Below, piece by piece: positions 12,901 to 24,900 of a stretch of 64,000 bases of DNA. Under the pieces are notes generated by a model, which did not search any database, had not been told where the DNA came from, and saw only the letters and a list, made by a program, of their open reading frames with translations. The position numbers and the translations under genes are program-made. The stretch comes from Dryococelus australis (taxonomy: Eukaryota; Arthropoda; Insecta; Phasmatodea; Phasmatidae), in the NCBI GenBank assembly GCA_029891345.1, contig CM057003.1, forward strand, positions 12,440,709 to 12,504,708, in the 5' to 3' direction. Position 1 is the stretch's first letter, and each line of letters begins with the position of its first letter.

Positions 12901-15900
12901 GACCACCAGGTCCTCGCGATCTACAAGAAGCTATTCAGCGACTGCACTAACGATCTCTGGACCTTTCAGAGGCTCTTCACCACCAGCTCCCATAGATGCT
13001 ATCGAGAATCTTGCCATACCTGCTGGTAACAGTAATTGCTCCAACACTACAACCTCTGCTAGTACTCTTGATTGTCCCTTCTGGACACCACTCTCACCTT
13101 ACCTGCTGGTAATGGCAATTAGCACCACCACTACCCCTCTGGTAGTGGTCTCCAATGGTCCCTTCTGGACAATGGTTAGAATAAGTTAGGGCCAGTTATT
13201 TTCATGCCTACCTAGCCAGATCACCTTGTTCAGTTAGGACAAGGTCCCCTTCACCTGGATTCACATAGTATAACTTCTGTTCAACTCAGGGATAGTTTAG
13301 GAGGTAGTATGAGCGACCATGTATATTCTTCTGTTTACTACTCAGTGCTCATTTCCTAGTGTAACTGTGTTATTCCTATGTAGATACCACATCCACCAGA
13401 GTGAAGCAGGAGACTGTGCTCAGCCAAGAACGAACCATAGTGTAGGACTGCGGACTCCCTTCACGAGGTCGCACGTATGTCAAAACACACCCATTAGACG
13501 GCCACCTGTACTCTACACCTGGTGTACAGTAAGATACAGCCCCCATCGCTAATAAGACATCCACAATGTGGCTAGTCAGACAGGCCAACCTATGATCCAT
13601 CCACCACTCTGAACTGAGTCGGAGGGAGTAAGAGTTGGTCCTGGAGGTCTGACCCCTTTGGACCCACACCCAAGCATTGTTGACGTGCATCCTCAGGAAA
13701 TCCATCGCTCTGTGTCCACCGCTCTGAACTGTGCTGGACGAAGGAGCACCGGGAATGACTCTTCCCTCTGCGGCTGTTTCGGACGCTACTCTTATAGTGC
13801 CGAAAATATGGGAAGCGAGACAGTAAATGCTATACTAGATGCGTTGGACATCAAGTGTATGACCAGTAAATAAAGACTTCCAGAAAGGTAAGAAGATAAA
13901 TGCAGACCCGCACCTGGTATGAACACAGACTTTCTCAAGAAAGAAAGAAAATAGCAAAGTGTTATTGTTGTAAATATTCGCAGTGTCTTGCATCTCTACA
14001 GGGATTCGCGGCGTCGTTCGTCTCTCTGCAGCACTTAGTGATAGACCTCCAGCTGCGTCCAATCAATTATCCCCCCCTCATGCGAAGCTTCGTGCACTCA
14101 TAGCATATGGCCATAGATATGCTTTGTTACAGCCAATGGCTACACAGATTGAATGCTGTAAGGTAGCACAGCATTAGGTTAAGCACATATCCCCGAGGAC
14201 ATGTGTTAATAATAGTGATGTAGGGTAGTTCAAATTATTATTTTCTCTTCACAGACTTATACCATCTCTTCCCGGTCATCTAAAAACAAGGCTCTGCTGA
14301 CACTTACTGGCAGCTCACTCCTTTTATTTTTAGTTTTCAGGTTCTACTGGGGTATCGGGGGAAGAGGACCAATAGCACCCCTTCCTTCACTAGAGTGAGC
14401 CCAAGTCTCACTCTGGTTAGTCCAGTACCTCCTCAATGACAACCTAAATTAAGTATCCAATTCTCTATTAGTTTTTCATATATATTAATAAAGAATGATC
14501 TCCTTCCTTCTGTCTCGCATAGCATTTCTATTTAATGCATGTAATAATTTTGAATTCTTTCTTGTCGACAGGGTTTTTACGGTGTCTGTGCCAGTTTTTT
14601 CCAGTATTTTCTTGGTTATAGCTTAGCTATAGGTACACACAGGGAGGTAGTCATGGCCTCAATCGCTGGCCATGGAAGCCTAATCCCTCACTACCGCGAT
14701 GCAGCTCTCCTTGCATAATTGCCTTTCCTTGTAGGGGTAAGGGGTCCGCCCTTAGACGCAATTAGCGCCTGTCCTACCTTTGGGACTACACTTAACACTT
14801 AGATATAGGGAAGTTAGAAAGAAATAGGGCTCTGGAGTTATTCTTTCTCCAGTAGCTCGCTCAAACACTGATGCCTTCTACTGCTCAACAGTCTTTGGCA
14901 GCCACCAGAGGCTGCTCCCATTGACGATACCAGAGGCTCCTGCAGCCTTTACCAGAAGCTCCTGCTGCAGTCACCTGCAGTTACCAGAGGCTTCATTGTC
15001 GATGACCACTACCAGCTACCAGAAGCTACCATTGTCGAGAAATACCACCATTTACCAGATGCTCTTCTTCTTCACCAGTCTACACCACACCTTCCGCTGC
15101 TGCTCCTCCAGGATCAGCAGTCACCTCTATTTTCTGGTAGAGGCAACTACACCCACTGCTCTTAAAGTAGTGGCACCTCTTTTTATATTGTCTCTTCTAG
15201 ACGCCCCTTGTATAGAGTAGCTGCGACTGAGTTGTTATCATAGCCGTCAACACCACTAGATATATTGGGTAGTTTAGGAGTAGGATACTGCTTGGTTAGG
15301 AGGTAGCACGTGTCACTTGTATTTATTACGTCTAATAAATACAGTTTGTTCCTTTCCCGACGAGTATGTGTTCTAGAGGTATTTCCCTTTACCACTAGGA
15401 ATATATCTACTGTACATTGTCATCCGAGACTGGGTTTTGATATACAAGTACGAACCTTACAGTAGGACTGCGAAGTCCCTTCAGGAATCCGTACGTCTGA
15501 GACGTACACCATTCGACGGCCACCCGTTCTAGACCACTGGGTATAGAAGAGTAGGGCCCTGACCACTAGAAACTCATCCAGCAGGGACGAGACAGTCACC
15601 TTAAGTTGTATCCTACCAGAGCTCTTATGGTGCAGGCAGGGATATTTGCTTGAGACTGAAGGCCAAACCCCTGTTGCGACCTACGCCCAATAGTGGTATG
15701 AAGGCGGCCCACACGGTTAATCGCTCGAGGTCTGCGCACCTAGGCAGGGGACTGATTAGAGCACTGAACTCGTGCCGTCAACCACTATTGGAAATACACT
15801 TATATAGGGACCTGTCTCATGTTCACGATGATCAGCGAATAACTTTAAGTGTCAATCCAACCTCTATGCCTTTTGGTAGAAGACAAAGCTCACAGAGGGA

Positions 15901-18900
15901 GGAGCAAAATAGCGTCCTATACCGCCGCCAAGCGAAAGTGTGTATTAGACCCGCCTAAAAATAGTAGGCAAGCCAAGCGAGACAGAGCGTCACTCACCCG
16001 CCTTCTGGAGAGACCTTCCTCTTCGGTGTTTGAATATATTTAATTCCCAGCACACACTCATGTCGCCAGAGAGTATCATCCCATAGTACGAGGTCTGATA
16101 CAAGGTATTGAGACAAGATATGAGGAGGCTGACACCAGGTTCTGGAGCCAAGAGTCAGCGGAGTGGAATCGACGGTACTGTGTTGGTCGACACAGTATCA
16201 ACGTCCAACAACCTTCCACCAGCTTCTCCAGTTCCAGCCAGCTAGCATCAGCACCACCATCATCAACCAAAATAATCCCTGGTAAGACAGGTGCTACGAA
16301 ATCAACCTGCATCCCGAACAAGCCAGTTACCGTTTCAGTAGTAGAAAACTACGTTCCCAGTCACCAATCGAGTCATCCAGCTAGAGTTGCTAGTAATAAA
16401 CGTAGCCTAAACATATAACTTGTAAACAGCCAAGCGTGTCTGGCCTAACGCTTCCACAGCCACTTTGACAGTGCATATAGATTATAGCCCGGCACGCATC
16501 AGTATTCTAAATACAAGATTTTCAATTGCATTTTTTCAAATATATGTATTGCAAGTCTACTGAATAGGTTATTAAATATTTTACAAAAAAAGTGTTGTAG
16601 TTTTACAAAAGATTGTTTTGGCAACAGGGTTTCCAAAGATTTCCTTTGTAAAAATACAATTTTTTTTTACAGTGTATGTATACGTGGAATATGTAACTGG
16701 AACTGTTATGAAACAATACTTTTATGTTTATGTTACTTGAGCTGCATACACAATAGTGCATTTCTAGAGCATGGGTGGGTGGGAGGTCCAACATCGTTCT
16801 CGCAGCACTGCATACTGAAGTTGACCACCGCTGCCTATGATATACCACGAGTTGAAAAGAGGAAACGAGAATGGGCTTTCTACAAGTGCAAACTCAAGAC
16901 GGCCACGTACCGGCACCAGCTCCAGCTGCATCTCCATGGAGAACTTGGGCACGGCAATCTCCATCTCCTGCGCCTGCATGACGTCCTCGGCCACAATCTC
17001 CTGCAGGATCTCGAGGTCCAGCCTCTGGATGAGGGCGTCAACAGCATCGTTCTTCATGAAGGGTGGCAGGAAGACGAACATGGATACGTCCTTGCCCTTG
17101 TAGGGGAGCTCCAAGATGTAGGCTCCCAGCCTCTCTGACACCACTGCAACCACAACACCCACACTTAAGATTTATTATACTCAGGTTGCAAAGCTCAATG
17201 CTTTTCGTTTGGCAGCTACAATTTTTCACAGCTAGGTAAGCGCTAGTGTCGCATGTGTACCGGATTTTCACTGTTTTATATGTTAAAAAACCAAATAATT
17301 CCAATAATCATAAATCAAATATAAAATACCTACTTAACTAAGTAAAATAGTTCTCTTTTATTATTCACGTAGCTTAAAATTGTAATTAAAAGTGGTCTCT
17401 TTGGAACACTGCTCACCTAGGGTCGGCAGTTTCACCTATGCCAAACTCTGCCATAAGAAAACTCATTTTGTTCCCAAACTGAGTAGAAGTAACCTTACCT
17501 AGATTCATTATTATCTAGCACAGAGGTTCTCAAACTGTGGTATGCATACAACTGGTGATAAACGAAGCCAATATGAATGGTATGAGACTCTGAACAATCT
17601 AACTTAAGTTTAACTAAAAAAAAAAAGTGTACCTTTTTGAATTTAGGCAGAACGTTGTTTTTTAATACTCAGAGGTTTGATGATATACCCAGAGATATAT
17701 GCTGATTTGTTATTTACTTTCTTATTCACATACGATTCGTAACATTTCAACCCAATAACATAAAGTCTATTGTAAAAACAATATTAATATACAGTTTATT
17801 TTTAACACCCCCCCCCCCCCCCAAATGATCCGTGAATGAGGTAAAACAAAATTTGAGTAGGCTTATATTTTAGATCTGTCAAAAGTAATGATTTTTTTGT
17901 GTGTTTACTTTATTACCAAAGCAAGAAATCTTTGACCAGGAAGCCTCAAAACTCAACACACACCCCGATAATTAGGTCGTATGACTAATGATCATAATAA
18001 TGTCTGTAAAATCATTTCTACAATTTCCTCTTATTACACACGCAGATTTAAGTCAGATTTAATATCTCAGCTGCTCTCTCAATTTAAAAGAAACCTTATT
18101 ATGATCGCCTCAAGCTTTCTACTCTGTCGACCGTAGGCCGTTCAACTGAGCAACGCATGTTTATGTAGTTTGTACAGCGCTAGTTTGAGCAGTGTGATTG
18201 GGCTGCGGGCCGTCCGACCTTGCTAGCGCATGCGCACTCCCGTGAAGTGCGACAAGCAAGGAAAGGGCGGGTTTCTCACCCTTCGCGCGCACGTGTGGGC
18301 TGCAAGGTTGCTAGCCCTTACAGGCTGTCGTGGGATGGGCAACTTACGGGGAACGTTTATATTGCTTTGCTGTCGTCAAGCTGGTGATTACTTCAGGTGT
18401 GAAGTGAAGCATTTAGAAGTTTGTGCTGTTTTCACTATACACAAATTAAATTTAACATGAACAGAATAAAAGTGGCGTGTTTGCAAGCTATTTCTTTTTT
18501 CAATTATCACTATAGGAGAACGATGATATTAAATACAAAGAACGACCTATTCCTGACTTAATAGTTAATCAGCATTCATGTAGGCAGCAGACAAATAAAA
18601 GAAAATATAATTGTGGCATTTATGATACACACAAATGTCTAAATGTATGTGTATCGAAAAATGCTCTATTTTGTTTTCATGAAAAGTTTGTTAAAATATT
18701 CTTAACTTATATAATTAATTTGCTTATTTGTAGTGTTACATATATCTACGGTTTAACAAAAGTATAAAATGCTTGTGATATATTACATATTTAGGAAACA
18801 ACGAAACATATCACACATTATACATAGGGTGTTTTTTCAAAGGTTTCATACAGCCAATAGCATTTTGTTCTACAGTATCGTGTTCGCCTTACACAAGGCA

Positions 18901-21900
18901 AAATTGTTGACACACTTACCAAATGTTACTCAGTTTTGCCTCAGTTAGCCCACACAAATATTTAAATGGTTCCTGAAAATAAGTTAAGAGAATTTTTGCA
19001 CATAGTTAAAAAATTATGGAGAATTTTTAATGTTGAATTTATTCAAGCAATGGAAAATAAAAACAACCTGAAGTGAAAACTGTTTTGATGTAAATTAAAA
19101 ATAGATGCGTGTACCATTTTTAGTTTTGCATTCATATTTAGTTCTGTCTGTAAGCTATTGCTTGTTTTGTTTTTAGACATCCTATCATACATAATCAGTA
19201 TCACAATAGGTAAACACCTAAAAAGAAAATATGGTAGTATATTTAGTCAAACCAATCATTTACAGTCTCTTGACCACCAACAATGGAATAGGAATATTTT
19301 CCTAGGAAATCAGTTTCTCATTTAATGATGTCATAAGAATTATTACCATATGTAATACTACCAGGCACTTTATTTTTCAAATTATAATTCTCTCAGAATG
19401 TGTAACCTATGAAATCCTTTGTAAACAATAAAAAGTTTCGTATTGACGGGAATACACAATATTTTATATTTCCTGTTAATTATCTCCTTTTTTTAATTTT
19501 AGAACGAAGTGGCCTCTGGCTGTGAGGGTCTTGGTGAGATTATTAACTTCCCAACCCTGGCCTGTCCGTTCCTCTACTGTACAATACTAAAGTTTATTTT
19601 ATAAAATAATTGGTTACATCCTGGACAGAAGCTGATAAAAATGAAAGTGCTGTCCTCAAAATGCTATAGGTATTACAAAATAAAACATGCTTTTTGCAAG
19701 CCCGAAATGCACTGAATGACTATGACAGTATGTTGGTGCAGGAAATAGTAGACAAAAAATATGTATTTGACACGAACATTTCAGAAAATTTTTCCATACT
19801 ATATAACCACATTGATTGCTCATGCAACTTCTTAAGTGTTTGCAAAGTAATGGAGATTTTGCTATAAGATAATTAACTTGATGTACAGAAGAATAAGCTC
19901 CTTTTGTGTGATTCTTGTACACCAGATTCTACATGTAAAATGCAAATATGAAATACACAGAGAAAAAATGTGTGGTATATGAAATAGAATCCTTCTTGTA
20001 ACAGTTGTTGGTAGCATGTCTCATAGCTGTTCTCAGAAAGACCTCTGTAAGTTTAGTGGACTCCGAATTACTACGTTACAGACCAAATGCTCATAAATTG
20101 ACCCATGTCGGATATTAGACACCAGCCATCGTTGGCCCAGTCTCTTCACCACATGAGTGTGATACCTTTGCAAGAACCCTATCTCTGCTTGTAGCTATAT
20201 CACCATCACTAAAAAAGAACAACCATAAAAATAGCAAACAAGAGAACAATACGAAACCGCATACAATAACAGTTTCGTAAGTCCATCAATATGTGTCTAA
20301 GAGATATCCAAGTTCCTTCCTTCTTGCAATGTAAGAGCGATAAAGCTTACGACATTTTCAATTTTGTATATTTTTATTCCACTGTTAAATTGTGGATTTT
20401 CATACCAATGCACATAACTTAACAGTAGAACTACACTGCACACACCATGATTAAACACTCCCTTCTGCTTCATCATGGGCACCAGTGTCTTCTCTGAGGG
20501 CGAGATGAAGAATACCTCCTTGCGAGTGTTCTCTGGCAAGAACTGCGCCTGCCACAGGCCTTTGAAGTAAGCAGCATTAGTCTGAAAATTAAATATATTT
20601 TAGATTTTCTGTACAGCTTCAAAACAACTGGTCTTCCCCCGCCCATTACACACACAAAAATATACTATTTCCAAAGTTGTTTACCAACATCATCATAAAA
20701 ATTTATTTAAAAGTACCTGTAAAGTGTTTAATATACATTTGAAAACACCTTTGTGCAATACTGAAGAAAGAGCGAGTATCAAGAATGATTGGCACTGTTT
20801 CTACATTACATTATTCTGCATAATCAGGGATTGACTAGTTTCACATACAGGCACATAGACAAGTATGCCTGAATGCATGCACACCAACATGCACTCACGT
20901 ACATACACACCTATGCACACACATCTAATATGAATATGCACAGGCACACACACAAATCTTATACTGATGATCTAAAATAGTCAACTTAACTATGGGGATA
21001 GTTTCTCAGGGTAACATCCATTTTTCACTGCCCCTCTATGTTCCACTACTTCCCAACCCACACTTGATTTAATTAATTCCTATTGTCCAGGTCCGCCAGA
21101 AATTACTTGTATGGCTCCAGGCTGGGTCAGCCGACCTCACTTGGCATAAACCTTATCTCACAGCTTCAAGAGAAACATGTGGAGGTATTTTTGTAGTTGC
21201 GTATGGAGAATCTGCTTTAAAATCCAGGGGTGGGTAAAACACAGTTTATTATTTCAATTATTTGTGATTACATAAAATGTGCTATTTGTGCTACAGTATC
21301 ATTTATTGGGCCACTAGGTTTGAAATGCAGCCAGGATTTCTTGTTCAATATTTCTGCAGTCATTACCTAATTACAGCTGCCAACTAAAGATAGCCAGAGA
21401 ATTGGAGCCTTATATATTCAGGTCTTTGACTGTGCTTAACTGGTCAGACATAGTTTCCTTGATGATGGCAGCTGTAATGTCTACCAAAACATCAGACAAG
21501 AAATCCTGTATGCTGCACCTACCCAGCCCAGTAAACTATGTTAACGACCATAAGTCTGCAGTCTATTTTGCTGAAATATTTTGAGATGCAATACTTTAAC
21601 TATAAAGAGTATGTAGCAATAATCTTGTCATACTAACTGGTACAAATTGTTACAAGCTCTCACATACCGTAGGTGTCAGGCAGGAGATCTCCCCTCCCCC
21701 ACCCATTACCCTTCAAAAAATATTTTGTTTTAATTTATAGTGTGTTTTAAACTTTGTCAAATGAAATAAGTTGCCAGTTCTTCTTGGTTTTCTACAATTA
21801 ATATCTGCCACTGTGTGTTAGTAACACTTAATTTTTGTAGTTGTTTAAGTATACTGTTTACATGAATGTAACTTGCTCAAACAAAAACAAGTTTCTCCCC

Positions 21901-24900
21901 CAAATGCTATTAGATTGACCCATTCCCCATCCTGTATCCTCAACTGTGTATATGTTGCACAAGAAGGTCACATATGGTTGGCACTGTACATTTCAAGGCT
22001 CAATGCATATTGGCCTCATCCTAGGTAACTGATTTATAACTTTTGCAGCTGTTGTAGATTATGAATGGTTCTTATCATTATTACTAATTGCCAATCTGCA
22101 AACTCACATACCTCATTAATAGTGTTAATGAAATACATATTGTCTCAGCTAGCTACAGTCTGGATCAAAATATTTATTTTTATCACTTGAATCCATTTGC
22201 GAGAGACTGAAAGGATTAATAAGGATTGTTTCCAAAGTGTAGTAGGTATCCTCCCACCCAGGCGATCCTCCTGCGATTCTCTGCACCAAAACTTGGACGA
22301 TAATTTCAAGTTTTTGGTGAGTTTCGTTCAACTTTGTACTGCGCAAGACAAAGGCAAATTACTACCCAATTACTCTGCCTAGTCAACTTCAGTCATTGCC
22401 TGTCATCCTCGCCAGTCTTAAAACTGTCAAATACCTATAGCTCCTTCTTCCCTCGCAAAATACAAGTGAAATGCACCCTTACAAAATATTAAAACTCAAC
22501 GATGTGATATAGTGGAAATAAGCTGACTCATCCGAGGAGCTGGATGCGATTACCGGTCTGGCTAGCCTGATTTGAGTTTTCCACGGGTTTCTGAAAACAC
22601 TACAGGTGAATTCTGAGGAGACTTTTAACTACAGGCCACCGTGGATGTTTGTTTCCTTCCCCTATCTTGACTGTCGGAGAAAGTACAATAACCAACAAGT
22701 AAAGAATGTGAGTGAGTGAGTGAGTGAGTGAGTGAGTGAGAGATTTGTGCGGCTCTTAACATCGAGGTCAACAAGTAAAGAGACTGACTAGAACATCTAC
22801 CTCATAATTAATTCTAAATTGGGTATAGATTTGTTGATATTTTTCTTTAAAAGTTTGTGAAATAAAAACGAATTAGTACTAACTCTTTCATTTTAAAATT
22901 GTACTGCACAGCACTGTTTACAGATTGAGTCTAGTTTTATGCTAGTTACATCTGTAACCCACTGTGGACTAGATGTTTAACATAGGCGTGACTACAGGCT
23001 GGTCCAGGTATGCACCGGACCACCCACTAGGGAATTGTTAAAAATACATTAACAATTTCCCGGTGACTTACAAGCCCAGAAAGACCACAATTTGTTCAAT
23101 GGTTTTATTATAGGTACTAGAGAGATGATGGCATGTAATAACCTTGAAGGAAACACTGTAGGTATATCTAGGACAGCCTTAAGAACAATGTTAAACTAAG
23201 GAGTTGTCTCCTGGGTATTTGGAATAGGACCACCCACTACCAGAAAATTAGTCATCTCTGGCCACGCCTATAATGTTAAACAATAGCCAATTGCAGATAT
23301 TTAGAGAGACCCGAATTTTGCAAAAAGATTTTTTCACACGCTAGATTTCAATACACTATGGGCATACTAGCAGTTTTCTTTCGCTTATTGGAGGCATGTC
23401 TGTGTAGAGGACACATTTTCTTTCTTGACTGGCCAATCAGAATTAGATGTGATTCGCGGACAGACACATAAGACACGGAACACGTAAATAACCCAGTGGG
23501 GAAAGTGAGTGAGTGAAGAGAGTTGGACGGCTCTTAATATCAAGGTCTTGAGAGCCGAAGTGGGTGATTGAGGTGGGTATGGAGCGGAGCCGGAATGAAC
23601 GGGTGGGGGAAATGGGAGATCCCCGAGAGAACCCGCTGACCAACGGCATGGTCCGGTACGATTCCCATATGCAAAAATCCGGAGTGACCCTGCCGGAGAT
23701 AGAACCCGGATCGCCATGGTTGGGAGGCGAGCAGGCTAACCGCTCAGACACCATGGACCCTAATGGGGAAAATGGATTAGCATAGGACGTACCAGGACGA
23801 GCTCGGTGGCTGGTGTGACAGCTCCCGCCGGCACGAGGTCGCGGATGTTGTTCTTGGTCTGCTGTTCGATCCACGAGTTGATCTGCGCGCGCGCAGCCTC
23901 CGGGTTGGTGGCGAAGTCGATGCGCGCCACGTCGTCCTGGAACAGCTGCAGCATGCACTCTCGCAGCCGCAGGTTGGTCGACGCGAACACACGGCTTGGC
24001 GTGCGCAGCTCGTAGCTCTCAGAGCCGTTCGCAGCGCGCATCTCTTGGAAGAACTTCTCCAGTCGGTACGCCTGCATTATGCTCAGCTTGTCCTGTGAGT
24101 AAACAAACACCCCAGCTACATACTAGTTCTCAATGCAGTCTTGTAAATATTACGTTACAAATAAAACTAGCCTATTCAACATAATACTAGTTTTTTTTTT
24201 AAGTTAATTGGCATGCCATTGAACCTGCAAAATTTGCGCTATTTTGTAGAAACAGACTAAACTCCAAGAGGTTGTATGCTTGCTTGTTTTTCTGCCATTG
24301 GCAGAAAACTTGTGTGGGACGCCCGATAGACGCTTCCAGTCAGTAGTTACGGCTCAACGCTTGAACAACCAATCTACAGTGAAGAAAACACGCAGGTTAA
24401 TAATGCCGCGCAGTTGACAGCAGTAAATGAAAATACGAATTGTTCTCATGTAGGAGTAGGGCAGTGAAGTCTAGTATGGTACCATATAATGACGCGAATT
24501 TTGCAGGCCTCTAACAATAGGCTATTCACAGTAAAATGAGCACTTTTTTAGGCCCTGCTAAATTTTTCCTTTGATCCAATGTCTGTATTTCCGCCACGTT
24601 GTAGTATAAACATTGCCATGTGACTGATACTGTAAACACAGTGTATACATTCCATCACACTCGAAAGATAACATCCGAGGTTGCAATATTTCATATTTAT
24701 TAGTGATTAATGTATGTTGGGAGGGCCTTAAAAGTGCTCACTTTACCGTGAATTGCCTAAACTTTACTGGATCACGAATATCTCGAATCCCGAATAAAAA
24801 TTTTATTAGTGCATTGTCAGTATGAAGACCTAAGGCATTTCCCAATCTTCAACTATGCTTTTACTTTCTCCTCTCATCTCCTTCCTCCCTCCCCCATGGC

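Larger units (their letters stand above)
12691..16440. mobile_element. GC-richer degenerate retroelement-like block in intron 4
   Basis: This 3.7-kb block differs from the intron in base composition. It contains internal repeats: GTAGGACTGCG-led segments at about 13442-13560 and 15463-15590 are similar in direct orientation, and CACCGCTCTGAACTG-like motifs recur near 12.82, 13.60 and 13.70 kb. Several 60-120-codon frames exist, none matching a family I know. I read it as a decayed composite element, perhaps an LTR retroelement, but saw no reverse transcriptase, integrase or clear LTR pair. Confidence 0.4.

Noticed and set aside
23443-23958. 171-codon minus frame spanning exon 2 and the adjacent SINE
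   Set aside because: Reads out of frame with the serpin and then through the SINE; chance fusion.
23806-24015. Plus and minus frames over serpin exon 2
   Set aside because: Shadow frames; the true frame contains the serpin motifs and proper splice sites.
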